From the NCBI GenBank assembly GCA_002337045.1, contig DDFF01000006.1:434001-498000 (forward strand): 64,000 bases of DNA, read 5' to 3'. This document shows, piece after piece, positions 1 to 9,278 of this stretch. The notes under the pieces are model-generated. The model saw nothing but the letters and a program-made list of their open reading frames with translations. It was not told the origin of the DNA and did no database searches. Position 1 is the stretch's first letter. Every line of letters begins with the position of its first letter. The position numbers and the translations under genes were made by a program. Source of the stretch: Bacteroidetes bacterium UBA1935 (GTDB lineage: Bacteria; Bacteroidota; Bacteroidia; Chitinophagales; Chitinophagaceae).

Positions 1-1853
1 TCCAGCATACGTTCTATCATGCGCAGCAGTTCGGGTACTTTCAGATTTGCATCGCGGTCGTAGCACTCTTTCACAAAATCGAAGAATGTATTGATGACCT
101 GTACATTCCACACATGGTCTACCTTCTTCAGCAGGTGCGCCATCATGCCGCTTTCATAAATGATTTTTTCAAGCAACAGCGGTATCGGTAATGTATGTTG
201 TTCCTGCAACCAGTTGTCGAGGCATCTGCCAAGGCGTGTTATGTTTTTGGTTGTTGCAAGGTTCATGGTTTCGAGCAGCAATGTGTTGTTCAAAACCAGT
301 CGCCAAACACCAAGGCTTTTATCTTTCGATTTGTTGTTGCTTATATGCAGCGATAGCGTTGCAATATCTACAGGTGCTATTTCGTAGTAGGGAGCATGCA
401 TTATCTCAAACAAACGTGCTTCGCTGCTGAATGCTTCCTTGCGTTCTTCTTCGAGATAGTATAGTATGTTGATGACCTGCTTAATGAGTGGCAGTTCCAG
501 CACATTCACAGGTTTCTTAACTGTATATGGTATTCCCTTACGCTCCATCAGGCTGATGATATTATCTGCCTGTTTGTGTTGTGCATACAGTACTGCAACA
601 TTGTTCAATGCAATGCCTTGCTTTTGCAGTTCTTCAATCTGCATCACTACATCGGCTTCTTCCTGCAGTATATTGTTGTATACTTTTACTATGGGGTCAA
701 TGGAGTCGTTACCATCCTGAAAGCGTGTGGCTGAGGCGACAATATTTTTATTCAGTGCAAGTTCATCAAGTTGTTTGATGAGGCGTTGCTCGTTATTATC
801 GATAGTTGCCATTGCCTTATCCAGTATCAGCTGTGATGAGCGATAGTTTTGCGGCAATACAATGACTTTGATAGTTTCTTTGTAGCGTTGATAGAAGTCG
901 AGAATGTTACGAATCCTAGCGCCCTGAAATTCATAGATAGACTGGTCGTCATCGCCCACCACAAATATGTTTGGGTCTTCCCAGAAATCTGTCAGCATAT
1001 GCAGCAGATCGCTCTGCGCGCCGTTGGTATCCTGAAACTCATCTACCAGTATAAATTGGTGACGCTCCTGATAGCTGAGCAGCAATGCATCATTTTTCTT
1101 GAAAGCATCCAGCACCCAGATTATCATGTCGTTGAAATCATAGCGTCCTTTCTGCTTCATCTTTTCGCTGTATACATCAAAGAGTTGTGCAGCGGCTTTG
1201 GTCTGGTTCAGCTTGCGGGTTTCTTCATCTATCTGGCTTTGCTTCAGGTCGCCTTTCTGATAGCCTTTACCACTCTTCTTGTACACGTATGCCTCGTTAT
1301 TGGGCATGTCAGCTATCTGCTGGTCTACCGCATCTGCTATGGTTTGTGCACTGATGTTTTCGCGCTTCATCATATCAAACAAACGGTTCAACCTGCCCGA
1401 ATCGAAGTAGATATTACCGCTCAATTTGCGAAGTGGGTGACCGCTCGGCAATTCTTCCAGCATTTCGTACAATAGCTCTGTGCGCTCCAGATCTGTAATA
1501 GGCTGTAGTGTGCGCAGGCTGAAGTAGTCGTTGTTGTTCTGGATTACGTTGTTGCAAAAAGCGTGGAAGGTGCAGATATTAATCCTGTGCGCAGCGGTGC
1601 CAATAATCTGCAACAACCTGCGACGCATGGAATTGGTAGCCTCGTCGGTATAGGTAAGGCAAAGAATCTCCTGTGGCTGCACCTGTGCCTCGCTGCGTAA
1701 CAGATTAGCGATGCGTACAGACAATACCTCTGTTTTACCTGTGCCGGGGCCTGCAATCACCATTACGGGTCCATAGATGGTGTCTACGGCCTTGCGTTGG
1801 GCTGCATTCAGGTTGTCGTATCTGCTCCGGAATAATTCTTCGTTTACTAGCAT
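1..1853 (-). CDS. UvrD/Rep-family superfamily 1 ATP-dependent DNA helicase, N-terminal part (3' end outside window)
   Basis: About 617 residues are visible and the C-terminus runs off the left edge. The protein starts MLVNEELFRSRYDNL at the ATG complementary to 1851-1853. Helicase motifs appear in order: Q-motif region LNAAQRKAV (residues 15-23), Walker A GPGTGKT (35-41), motif Ia TYTDEAT, motif II VDEFQDT, motif III GDDDQSIYEFQGA and motif IV QNYRSS. This is a 3'-5' SF1A helicase/translocase of the UvrD/PcrA/Rep type. Motif III reads DDDQSIYEF where the common form is DPDQSIYRF. Many Bacteroidota homologues are about 1000 residues and carry a C-terminal nuclease domain, but that part is not visible here, so a recombination or repair role is inferred. 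It is transcribed divergently from the thioredoxin-like gene at 1947. Confidence 0.9.
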   Translation of the reverse strand, partial: MLVNEELFRSRYDNLNAAQRKAVDTIYGPVMVIAGPGTGKTEVLSVRIANLLRSEAQVQPQEILCLTYTDEATNSMRRRLLQIIGTAAHRINICTFHAFCNNVIQNNNDYFSLRTLQPITDLERTELLYEMLEELPSGHPLRKLSGNIYFDSGRLNRLFDMMKRENISAQTIADAVDQQIADMPNNEAYVYKKSGKGYQKGDLKQSQIDEETRKLNQTKAAAQLFDVYSEKMKQKGRYDFNDMIIWVLDAFKKNDALLLSYQERHQFILVDEFQDTNGAQSDLLHMLTDFWEDPNIFVVGDDDQSIYEFQGARIRNILDFYQRYKETIKVIVLPQNYRSSQLILDKAMATIDNNEQRLIKQLDELALNKNIVASATRFQDGNDSIDPIVKVYNNILQEEADVVMQIEELQKQGIALNNVAVLYAQHKQADNIISLMERKGIPYTVKKPVNVLELPLIKQVINILYYLEEERKEAFSSEARLFEIMHAPYYEIAPVDIATLSLHISNNKSKDKSLGVWRLVLNNTLLLETMNLATTKNITRLGRCLDNWLQEQHTLPIPLLLEKIIYESGMMAHLLKKVDHVWNVQVINTFFDFVKECYDRDANLKVPELLRMIERML

Positions 1854-1917
1854 AGTGTACTAAATACCAAGCTATGAAGTTAACAAACCTATGTGTACCT
1901 GAAAAAGAAGACTTCAT

Positions 1918-1925
1918 TACATTTG
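1918..1925 (+). promoter_or_regulatory. Bacteroidota -7 promoter element (TAnnTTTG)
   Basis: TACATTTG lies 21 bases before the ATG of the thioredoxin-like gene at 1947 and matches the Bacteroidota -7 consensus TAnnTTTG. I see no clear TTTG -33 box at 19-21 bases upstream, so only the -7 half is supported. Confidence 0.5.
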
Positions 1926-1946
1926 CAGATAAACGAAAAACAGGAT

Positions 1947-2474
1947 ATGAAACTGAAGTATGTACTCTTTATTCTATTAGCATGTTTTACAAGCGTTGCA
2001 AATGCGCAAACAGAACCACGTGCGATGGCAGTGTCAGATACCTTGCCGCCGTATCTGAAATATCCGGAAATGCCGGCATTTAAGATACAAATGATGGATA
2101 GTGTGTCTTCATTTAACACCTATAATATAAAACCCGGAAAGAAAACAGTACTGATGCTTTTTGGCCCTGATTGTGAGCATTGCCAACATATGGCAGATTC
2201 TATCAGAGCTCACATGGATGAACTAAAAAACGTTAATCTGTATATGTTCTCATTTGCAGAGTTGAAAGACGTGAGAAGATTTGCTGAAAAATACAAGCTG
2301 GATAAAGAAAAGAATATCACATTCGGGAAAGACACAGATTTTTTCTTTGCGGGTTATTACAGGTTAACTGCTGTGCCGGGCATAGCTATTTATGATGAGA
2401 AGAAGAAGTTTATAAAGCTCTTCAATGGTGGGGCTAAAATTACAGACATCACTAGTGCCGTAAATAATAAATAA
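1947..2474 (+). CDS. Exported thioredoxin-fold protein with CEHC active site
   Basis: 175 residues. I chose the ATG at 1947 because it directly begins a signal peptide (MKLKYVLFILLACFTSVANA, cleavage before Q21); an in-frame upstream ATG at 1893 would bury it. The mature protein has a thioredoxin-like active site C76-E-H-C79 within the segment LFGPDCEHCQHM, and a likely cis-proline in TAVPGIAIYD. These features fit a periplasmic TlpA/ResA-like thiol-disulfide protein. EH between the cysteines is not the usual PH/GP/EP pair, so redox preference cannot be assigned. The gene is monocistronic: divergent helicase upstream, strong bidirectional terminator directly downstream. Confidence 0.8.
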   Translation: MKLKYVLFILLACFTSVANAQTEPRAMAVSDTLPPYLKYPEMPAFKIQMMDSVSSFNTYNIKPGKKTVLMLFGPDCEHCQHMADSIRAHMDELKNVNLYMFSFAELKDVRRFAEKYKLDKEKNITFGKDTDFFFAGYYRLTAVPGIAIYDEKKKFIKLFNGGAKITDITSAVNNK

Positions 2475-2482
2475 CTATAAAG

Positions 2483-2507
2483 AAAAGCCCCGATGTTCGG
2501 GGCTTTT
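2483..2507. terminator. Bidirectional Rho-independent terminator
   Basis: An 11-bp perfect stem (AAAAGCCCCGA / TCGGGGCTTTT) with a 3-base loop, flanked by T-rich sequence on both strands. It sits between the convergent thioredoxin-like gene (stop 2474) and the DUF349 gene (stop 2514) and should serve both. Confidence 0.9.
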
Positions 2508-2513
2508 CTTTTA

Positions 2514-4118
2514 TTAAGCATCTGCTTCTTTACTATTGTCTCTTACAAGTCCTTCAGGGTTTTCTGCAACTTGTTTGCGTGCATCTTCCAGCTTGGCCTG
2601 TTTGTGCTGAATTTTATTTTCAGTCTGGCTTATCAGTTTTTCCAGGTGCTGGCGTAGTTCTTCCGCTTTGCGTCCCGGTGTTATGTTCTGTATACTGTTT
2701 GTGAAATCTTCCAGCCTTTCTTTTTCTTCCTGTATTTCTTCTTCCAGTTGTTTTACAAATTCGTGCGCGCGCTCTACACGTTGCAGCTTGTGCTTTTCGG
2801 CATGTTGCTTGCGCTGTTCGCGGTTGGCATCTTTACGCTCAAAGAAGCGTTTGCGTGCTTTGTTAAACTGTTCCCAGATTTCGTTATTGTGTTCGCGTGG
2901 TACAGGGCCTATCTTCTTCCACTCTTCCATCAGCTCCATCAACTCGTCTGTAGCCTCGCGCCATTGTGTAGAGTTCTGTAAAGACTCTGCACGTTTTACC
3001 AATGCCAGCTTCTGTGCATAGTTGTCTTGCAGGGTTACTTTCAGTGTTTCTGTATGTTGCTTTTTAGCATTAAAGAATTGCTCTTTTGCACCAATAAAGC
3101 GGTTCCATATTTCGTCTGCTTTGTCAAGCGGTACACGGCCTATTTTCTTCCACTCATCCATCAGCTCTGTAAAAGCCTGTGCCGTTACATTCCATTCAGT
3201 GCTGTCTTTCAGCGCTTCTGCTTTTTCAACCAGTGCCGATTTTGCCTGCAGGTTTGCTTCCTGCTCTGTTTGTATAACATCGAAGTGGGCTTTCTTCTTT
3301 TCAAAGAAAGTGTTTTTAGCTGTTATGAAACGATGCCACAGCTCTTCGTTTTTATCGTGTATGGTACGGCCTGTTTTCTTCCATTCTTCCATCAGGTTGT
3401 GGAAGGCTTCCGTTGTTTCTTTCCATGAATCGGATGCTGCCAGTTTTTCTGCTTTTTCCACCATTTCCATTTTCAGGTCCAGGTTTTGCAGCAATTCTTT
3501 ATTTACGTCTTCATGGTTTTGGCGCTTGCGATCGTAGAATTTGTTTTTCGCAGCTTCTATCCTATTCCACAAATCATCGTTACGATGCTTATCAACAAAG
3601 CCTATCTGCTTCCACTTATCTGCTATGTCTTTGAAAGCCTGTGTGGTTTCTTTCCATGCATTGCTGTCTGCAAGTGCTTCTGCTTCTTTGGTAATTACTT
3701 CTTTCAGTTTGAAGTTTTCTTCTGTAAGCGAAGCAAGTGAAGATTCCATATTGCTCAGCGATTTCACCAGGTCTTGCAACATGCCTACCGCTGCTGTGTG
3801 CTGCAGGTAGTCCTTCATACGTTCTACCTTGCCAATCAGCTTCAGCTTATCTTCAGAGCTGTCCCATTCTGTAAGCAGTTCTTTGTATTTGTTTTCTACC
3901 TCGGCGAATTTGTCTTTTAATGCTTTCAGGGTAATCTCTGCTGTATCGATGCTGAGTGTATTCACCACTCGCTCTTTCAGAGAGCCGATAGCATTTTGTA
4001 TCAGTTGGCCATCTTCGCCGATGGTATAGTTTTCCTTGCCGGGAAAACTAACAGATTGCCACCATGATTGCAGTGTTGGTTGTACAGGTTGTTCCTGTGG
4101 TTGCGTCATCTCTTCCAT
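2514..4118 (-). CDS. DUF349 repeat protein
   Basis: 534 residues, no signal peptide, predicted cytoplasmic and almost entirely helical. Four similar modules lie at about residues 143-200, 219-276, 296-352 and 372-428. Each has a W-x-x-x-x-x-x-x near its start, a core resembling EEWKKIGxVP, and then LWNRFxxAKxxFF. This is the DUF349 repeat pattern. Residues about 430-520 form a highly charged coiled coil (EEEIQEEKERLEDF). DUF349 proteins have no established biochemical activity, and I make no functional claim. The start at 4118 has an alternative Met three codons later (MTQPQEQ). The gene is followed by a strong terminator and preceded by DUF4197, with no obvious functional link. Confidence 0.85.
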   Translation of the reverse strand: MEEMTQPQEQPVQPTLQSWWQSVSFPGKENYTIGEDGQLIQNAIGSLKERVVNTLSIDTAEITLKALKDKFAEVENKYKELLTEWDSSEDKLKLIGKVERMKDYLQHTAAVGMLQDLVKSLSNMESSLASLTEENFKLKEVITKEAEALADSNAWKETTQAFKDIADKWKQIGFVDKHRNDDLWNRIEAAKNKFYDRKRQNHEDVNKELLQNLDLKMEMVEKAEKLAASDSWKETTEAFHNLMEEWKKTGRTIHDKNEELWHRFITAKNTFFEKKKAHFDVIQTEQEANLQAKSALVEKAEALKDSTEWNVTAQAFTELMDEWKKIGRVPLDKADEIWNRFIGAKEQFFNAKKQHTETLKVTLQDNYAQKLALVKRAESLQNSTQWREATDELMELMEEWKKIGPVPREHNNEIWEQFNKARKRFFERKDANREQRKQHAEKHKLQRVERAHEFVKQLEEEIQEEKERLEDFTNSIQNITPGRKAEELRQHLEKLISQTENKIQHKQAKLEDARKQVAENPEGLVRDNSKEADA

Positions 4119-4165
4119 AATAGAATGTAGTACAGTGTGAAGACTAAGGTTAAAATGATATGTGA

Positions 4166-4954
4166 TTATTTAGAGCCAAATACTTTTTTCAATAAATCAG
4201 TAACCCTTGATGCAGGGTCTAAGCGTATTTTATTTTCCTCATCGGCAATGGTAACAAACAGTCCGTTCAATGCACGTTCTGTTACATAGCCTGCAAGGTC
4301 AGGATTTACTTTATTGCGTACTGTAGGCAGGCGGTTGTAGATGTTTACGATATCTGCCCAATAGCGTGTAGCACCAACACTATTCAGTGAGTTTTGTATC
4401 ACAGGACGGAAGGCTGTAGTAAGCGATGCCGTAGTTCTGTTTTTAAGGAAATTGGTAGCAGCACCTTGTCCGCCTTGCAGAATGCTGAGGCCATCCTGAA
4501 TAGACATGCTTGTGATGGCATTTACAAATATTGGTACAGCCTTGCCCGACGCATCTTCCGCAGCTCGGTTCATAGACAGGATGGCTTTATCTACCTGTGC
4601 ACCCATACCCAGCGAACGCAGTGTGCTTTCTATCTGGCGTGCCTCCGGTGGCATTAATACTTTGATAAGTGCATTACCGAAGAAACCGTTTGTAACATTC
4701 AGTCTGCCCGATGCGTTTTTGGTACCTATTTCTAATGCCTGCCTTAGTGCAGATACTATTTCATTGTTGCTGAGGTTGCTGCCAATGCCACCGTTATTAT
4801 TGCCGCCTGTGGTTGTAGTAGAATTATTACCACTACCACCGTTTACAACCGTGTTTGCTTTGTTTACCCAGTCTTTCAGTGTTTGCGCGTTTGCCGCAGT
4901 TGTGCTGCCTGCTACCAAACCTGTCATAAACAGGGCTTTTACTATTTGTTTCAT
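4166..4954 (-). CDS. DUF4197 family exported protein
   Basis: 262 residues. The N-terminus MKQIVKALFMTGLVAGSTTA then ANAQ is a cleavable signal peptide, so the protein is periplasmic or outer-membrane associated. A low-complexity Asn/Gly/Thr linker (about residues 38-58) is followed by the DUF4197 body, recognised by NEIVSALRQALEIGTKNA and LSILQGGQGAATNFLKNRT. The C-terminus VTDLLKKVFGSK is amphipathic. The family is widespread in Bacteroidota and Proteobacteria and its function is unknown. It lies between the TonB receptor (42 bases upstream) and the DUF349 gene in the same orientation, and could be co-transcribed with the receptor. Confidence 0.82.
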   Translation of the reverse strand: MKQIVKALFMTGLVAGSTTAANAQTLKDWVNKANTVVNGGSGNNSTTTTGGNNNGGIGSNLSNNEIVSALRQALEIGTKNASGRLNVTNGFFGNALIKVLMPPEARQIESTLRSLGMGAQVDKAILSMNRAAEDASGKAVPIFVNAITSMSIQDGLSILQGGQGAATNFLKNRTTASLTTAFRPVIQNSLNSVGATRYWADIVNIYNRLPTVRNKVNPDLAGYVTERALNGLFVTIADEENKIRLDPASRVTDLLKKVFGSK

Positions 4955-4996
4955 TCAATATGTTTTAAATAGTGTTACCAAATATAATACCAATTA

Positions 4997-7531
4997 TTAA
5001 CTACCGGAAGATTGAGGAGCGCTTGGGCCACCTTCTCCGCCGCCACCGCCTTCGTCAGTCTTCAGGTTATCGCGTTCTTTTGTCTGTTGCCCTTTCTGGT
5101 CTTTACCGCCACGGCGGTTGTTTCCGCCCATACCCTTAGGCTCTCTGCCACTGCTTTCAGACCTGCCAAAGCGATATGTGAAACTTATGTTACCAATTCT
5201 TGTTTCCCTGTCGCGGTAGGTAGTTTGGGTGTAAGAAGGATAGTCGTACACGGTAGTGTATTTGCGTGTGTTGAGGATGTCAGACACGTTTACTGTAAGC
5301 GTTGCCTTGTTATGCAACAGGTTTTTGCGAACGGCAATATCCATCCAGTACACTTCTTTCAATGTACCCTGTGCGGCTACTTTCGGAGCCTCGTAGTTAC
5401 CATTTATCTGCACAGAGAAGTCTTTAGGCAGCTTGATGTTTGTATTCAGTTTGCTGAACCAGCTGAAACCACTGTTGTTCAATACAGGGTCTATATTAGC
5501 ACCACGTACCTCGTTCTGGAAGAAGTTGAAACTAAGTGTTGCATCCCATTTAGGCAGCAGTTGCATTTTGCCTATCAGTTCCAGACCGTAGGTAAGACCT
5601 GTATTCAGATTTTGTGGTTGTGTAAATGTTGTACCATCGCTATAAAATTTGCGATAGCGTTCTATCATATTTTCTGTGAACTGATAGTAAGCACTCGCCG
5701 TCAGGTTATGTCCTTTTTTGAAAGACTTGCTATAATTCAGTTCTGTATTGTTGATGAACTCAGGCTTCAGATTAGGGTTACCGACATTGGTATCCTGCGG
5801 GTTCGATAAATCTACATAAGGCATCAGCTGCATAAAGCCAGGGCGATTGGTACGGCGGCTATAGCTAAGGAATATGTTTTGCTCCTTAGGCAGCTTGTAA
5901 GAAACATAAGCTGTAGGGAAGAGGTTGATAAACTCCGTAGTGTACGATGCACTCGTCATGTTTTGTGTGGTGCCCGAATAGCTGAAGTATTCGAAACGCA
6001 AACCTGCCTGATAGCCCCAGTTGCCGCGCTGTCCGCCATAGTTGGCATAGGCTGCATGTGTTTGCTGATTGTACTTAAATACATTCAGCAATGTGTAGTC
6101 TGTCTTTATGCCAAAACCTGAGTCTATAGTCGGATTGTTTTTACTTTCAAACCAAACTAGTTGTGTTTTCAATCCCGCATCCAGTTTATCTGTTTTGTTG
6201 AGCGGGGTAGTGAAATCTACCTGCGCATTCAGGCTGGCATTGCTACCGCTGCCAGGTGCTTTCTGATATACGGTACGATTGCGTTGAACACCATCACTGT
6301 TCAGTATGGCAGTTTCATATTCCTGATTGCGCTCTACCCATGTTTTAGCATATGTAGCATTGGCAGTCAACTCTCGTTTTTCTTTTTTGAATTTGTGCTT
6401 ATAGTCGAGCGATGTAGATGATGACAACGGACCGCCTATGTTGTAAGAACTGCGGCGTTGTGTAGAGTCTATCAGGTTGGCTGTATATACTTTGTAGTTA
6501 GATATACCATCGCCACCCCATTGCATCCTATTGAGGTTTTGTGTCAGGGTGATGCTGTTGTTTTTGTTGATAGTATACTCTGCACCCAGCGAATTGAAGA
6601 AGCCGTTGAACTTACGAACGTTATCATCGTAGCTGCTGAAGAATGCATCGCTACCTACGTTTGTACGCTCGTTAGTAGTACGGTTGTAGTTGCGGTTCAG
6701 GCGCATGCTACTGTTCAGGAAGATATTCCATTTCTCATTCTTCACATTCAGGTTCAGGCTGCCGTTATACTTATCACGTGTGCCTGCACCAACAGTTACA
6801 GAACCATTGAAACCGAATTTCTTATCGCGCTTCGTTATGATATTGATGATACCCGCAGTACCCTGTGCATCGTATTTTGATGAAGGATTGGTAATAACCT
6901 CTACACTCTGAATACTTGCAGAAGGCAGGCTTTGCAACGCGCTTGTAACATCACCGCCAAACAATGTAGCTGGTTTACCATCTATCAGTATAGTACTTGC
7001 CTTACCGCGCAGCGATACAGTACCATCTACATCTACCGATACAGAAGGTATGTTTTGCAATACATCTGTAGCGCTGCCACCGGTAGCAGTTATATTTTTA
7101 TCTACGTTGAAAGTTCTTTTATCTATATTCATTTCCATAGCAGCTTTCTCAGCTGTTACGGTTACGCCTTTCAGTTTCTGTGCACTGCTACCTGTTTTGA
7201 TAGTGCCCAGATTTTTCTCTGCTGCCTGTGGTGTAATGCTGATATTATCTACATACTTTGTTTCTGCACCAATCCCCGAAATACGCAGTATGAAATTGCC
7301 ATTGCCTGTAGGTGCAATGTTGAATGTACCGTCTTCTTTTGTAAGGTCTCCGTTTACAACTGTAGAATCCTGTTTGAGTAGTGTAACGGTTGCATAGCCT
7401 ATGCCTTTGTTTTGGCCATCTGCTATTTTACCATATACCCTGCCTATAGCAGGTGTTTGCTGTGCATATAAAAATGTACTTCCTGTGCTAAAGAACAAAA
7501 CCGCGGCCAAAGCCTTTGAATAAAAACGCAT
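4997..7531 (-). CDS. TonB-dependent receptor / outer-membrane beta-barrel family protein
   Basis: 844 residues from the ATG at 7531, which begins the signal peptide MRFYSKALAAVLFFSTGSTF then LYAQ. The frame extends upstream only to a TTG at 7546. Domains in order: a carboxypeptidase-regulatory-like beta-sandwich (about 30-105, GRVYGKIADGQNKGIGYATV), a TonB plug (about 115-230, including LQNIPSVSVDVDGTVSLRGK and VEVITNPSSKYDAQGTAGII), and a long barrel of alternating strands. The family imports ligands across the outer membrane using TonB. No SusD partner or substrate clue is adjacent. The last barrel-like strand (ISFTYRFG) is followed by about 50 residues of Gly/Lys/Arg-rich sequence, which is unusual for a barrel. 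Confidence 0.88.
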   Translation of the reverse strand: MRFYSKALAAVLFFSTGSTFLYAQQTPAIGRVYGKIADGQNKGIGYATVTLLKQDSTVVNGDLTKEDGTFNIAPTGNGNFILRISGIGAETKYVDNISITPQAAEKNLGTIKTGSSAQKLKGVTVTAEKAAMEMNIDKRTFNVDKNITATGGSATDVLQNIPSVSVDVDGTVSLRGKASTILIDGKPATLFGGDVTSALQSLPSASIQSVEVITNPSSKYDAQGTAGIINIITKRDKKFGFNGSVTVGAGTRDKYNGSLNLNVKNEKWNIFLNSSMRLNRNYNRTTNERTNVGSDAFFSSYDDNVRKFNGFFNSLGAEYTINKNNSITLTQNLNRMQWGGDGISNYKVYTANLIDSTQRRSSYNIGGPLSSSTSLDYKHKFKKEKRELTANATYAKTWVERNQEYETAILNSDGVQRNRTVYQKAPGSGSNASLNAQVDFTTPLNKTDKLDAGLKTQLVWFESKNNPTIDSGFGIKTDYTLLNVFKYNQQTHAAYANYGGQRGNWGYQAGLRFEYFSYSGTTQNMTSASYTTEFINLFPTAYVSYKLPKEQNIFLSYSRRTNRPGFMQLMPYVDLSNPQDTNVGNPNLKPEFINNTELNYSKSFKKGHNLTASAYYQFTENMIERYRKFYSDGTTFTQPQNLNTGLTYGLELIGKMQLLPKWDATLSFNFFQNEVRGANIDPVLNNSGFSWFSKLNTNIKLPKDFSVQINGNYEAPKVAAQGTLKEVYWMDIAVRKNLLHNKATLTVNVSDILNTRKYTTVYDYPSYTQTTYRDRETRIGNISFTYRFGRSESSGREPKGMGGNNRRGGKDQKGQQTKERDNLKTDEGGGGGEGGPSAPQSSGS

Positions 7532-7536
7532 CTTAA

Positions 7537-7557
7537 AAATTTGCAAAAGGCAAATTT
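7537..7557 (-). promoter_or_regulatory. Inverted repeat directly upstream of the TonB receptor start
   Basis: AAATTTGC and GCAAATTT form a perfect 8-bp inverted repeat with a 5-base spacer, ending 6 bases before the receptor ATG. It could be an operator or a leader hairpin masking the start. It is AT-rich and there is no independent support. Confidence 0.3.
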
Positions 7558-7604
7558 GGCTGAAATTATTGATATGAGGCTTCTGTTAACAAAATAAAGT
7601 ATTG

Positions 7605-9101
7605 TTAAGGTTTCACCCAAGGCTGCAGCGCATCAGCAAGTGTGCGGTCGTTGCTAAGGCGGGGCACTTTGTTCTGTCCGCCCAGTTTGCCGATAGATTT
7701 CATGTATTCTATAAAGGCATGGCTTTGCATAGGCCTTATTTTCAGTGGCTGAAGAATATTGCCGCGTATCAGGTCGTCGTAGTAGATGTTCTTCTTACGC
7801 AGGTTGTCATCTACCGCTTTGCTGAATGCTGCGAGGTCTGCAGGTGTTTCTTCAAACGATACAAACCATTCGTGGTAGGGCAGTTCGCCATTTGTTTGTA
7901 TCATAGGTGCAACGGTAAATTCTATAATGCGCGTGTTTTGGGCTGTGGCTGCGTTTAGTATGGCATGTTCTACCTCTTCGCCAATCACATGCTCGCCAAA
8001 TGCAGATATATAATGCTTGATGCGCCCTGTAACCACAATTCTGTACGGGTCGGTACTTACAAAACGAACCGTATCGCCAATATTATAGCCCCAGAGGCCT
8101 GCATTGCTGTTTATTATCAGTGCATAGTTTTCGCCCAACTTCACATCTGCCAGCGACAGGCGCGTAGGGTTTTCATTAAACACTTCTCCCGCAGGGATGA
8201 ATTCGAAGAATATGCCTGAATTGGTATTTAGCAACAAGCCTTCTTTATCCAACGTATCCTGAAAGGCAAAAAAGCCTTCAGATGCTGGGAAAGTTTCTAT
8301 GGTATCAATAGGGCCGCCAAGGCTTTCAAATAGCTTGGCTTTGTATGGTTCAAAGTTCACCCCGCCATGTACCAGTACCTGTAGGTTGGGAAACAGTTCT
8401 TTTATCTTTTTGCCGCTATTCTCAGACAACCAGTCAAAATACATCTGCATCCACGGTGGTATACCGCTTATCAGTGTCATGTCTTTATCTATGGTTTCGC
8501 CGACAATCTTGCCCAGTTTCTCTTCCCAGTCTTCAATACAATTGGTTTCGTAAGATGGTAACTGATTGGCACGCAAGTAGCCGGGGATAAAGTGGTTGAC
8601 AATACCACTGAGCCTGCCTGTAGGTATGCCGCCCACACGTTCCAGCACAGGCGAGCCCGAAAGAAATATCATCCTGCCATCGGCAAATGCGGTATTGCCG
8701 CTTTGTGCCATATAACAAAGCAGTGCATTGCGGGCAGTATCTATGTGGTTGTGTATAGAATCTTTACTAATAGGTATGTATTTTACCCCGCTGGTAGTGC
8801 CTGATGTTTTGGCAAAATACATGGGCTTACCTTTCCAAAGCACATTTTGCTGGCCTGCTTTTATTTGCTCTATATATGGTCTAAAAGCCTCATAATCGCG
8901 GATGGGAACTGCGGCTTTGTACTCCTCATAGGTCTTTACCTCGCCAAGATTGTGGTCTTTACCAAACGTGGTACGGCTGCCTACCTTCAGCAATTGCTGG
9001 AAAATACTCTGCTGATCGGCTACAGCCGTGGCCATACCTTTTCTTATGCGGTTATGAATAATAGCAGCATAAGGTCTGGCAAGGAATGATTTAAGCTTCA
9101 T
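7605..9101 (-). CDS. GH3-family acyl-adenylate/amide-synthetase-like protein
   Basis: 498 residues with no signal peptide. The P-loop-like AMP-binding motif AKTSGTTSGVKYIPIS (about residues 105-120) and later motifs (ASEGFFAFQ, NAGLWGYNIGDTVRF, then VTGRIKHYISAFGEHV) match the GH3 auxin-responsive-promoter family. Plant GH3 enzymes adenylate carboxylic acids such as IAA or jasmonate and conjugate them to amino acids. Bacterial members are common in Bacteroidota and their substrates are unknown. Length is close to the bacterial norm. It is transcribed divergently from rplU; the gap to the TonB receptor start is about 70 bases. Confidence 0.85.
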   Translation of the reverse strand: MKLKSFLARPYAAIIHNRIRKGMATAVADQQSIFQQLLKVGSRTTFGKDHNLGEVKTYEEYKAAVPIRDYEAFRPYIEQIKAGQQNVLWKGKPMYFAKTSGTTSGVKYIPISKDSIHNHIDTARNALLCYMAQSGNTAFADGRMIFLSGSPVLERVGGIPTGRLSGIVNHFIPGYLRANQLPSYETNCIEDWEEKLGKIVGETIDKDMTLISGIPPWMQMYFDWLSENSGKKIKELFPNLQVLVHGGVNFEPYKAKLFESLGGPIDTIETFPASEGFFAFQDTLDKEGLLLNTNSGIFFEFIPAGEVFNENPTRLSLADVKLGENYALIINSNAGLWGYNIGDTVRFVSTDPYRIVVTGRIKHYISAFGEHVIGEEVEHAILNAATAQNTRIIEFTVAPMIQTNGELPYHEWFVSFEETPADLAAFSKAVDDNLRKKNIYYDDLIRGNILQPLKIRPMQSHAFIEYMKSIGKLGGQNKVPRLSNDRTLADALQPWVKP

Positions 9102-9223
9102 CGTACAATCTTGGAAAGCAAAAGTACCAATTATGGTGAGGTTATTACATGTATTATAATACCTTAATTATAACCGTTTTCAGGGGGTGAATATTGCTGT
9201 AAACTACAAATTATAAAAAAATA

Positions 9224-9256
9224 TTTGTGGATAACAGGAAAATAATGTTACCTTTG
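9224..9256 (+). promoter_or_regulatory. Promoter of rplU-rpmA (TTTG-N21-TACCTTTG)
   Basis: TTTG at 9224-9227 and TACCTTTG at 9249-9256 are separated by 21 bases. This is a full match to the Bacteroidota primary sigma factor consensus (TTTG, N19-21, TAnnTTTG). It lies 22 bases before the rplU ATG. Confidence 0.8.
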
Positions 9257-9278
9257 CGCGAAATATTTTAGGAGCGTC

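Noticed and set aside
849..1475. Long plus-strand open frame opposite the helicase
   Set aside because: It is antisense to conserved helicase motifs, has no recognisable domain and is Cys/His-rich in the way shadow frames usually are.
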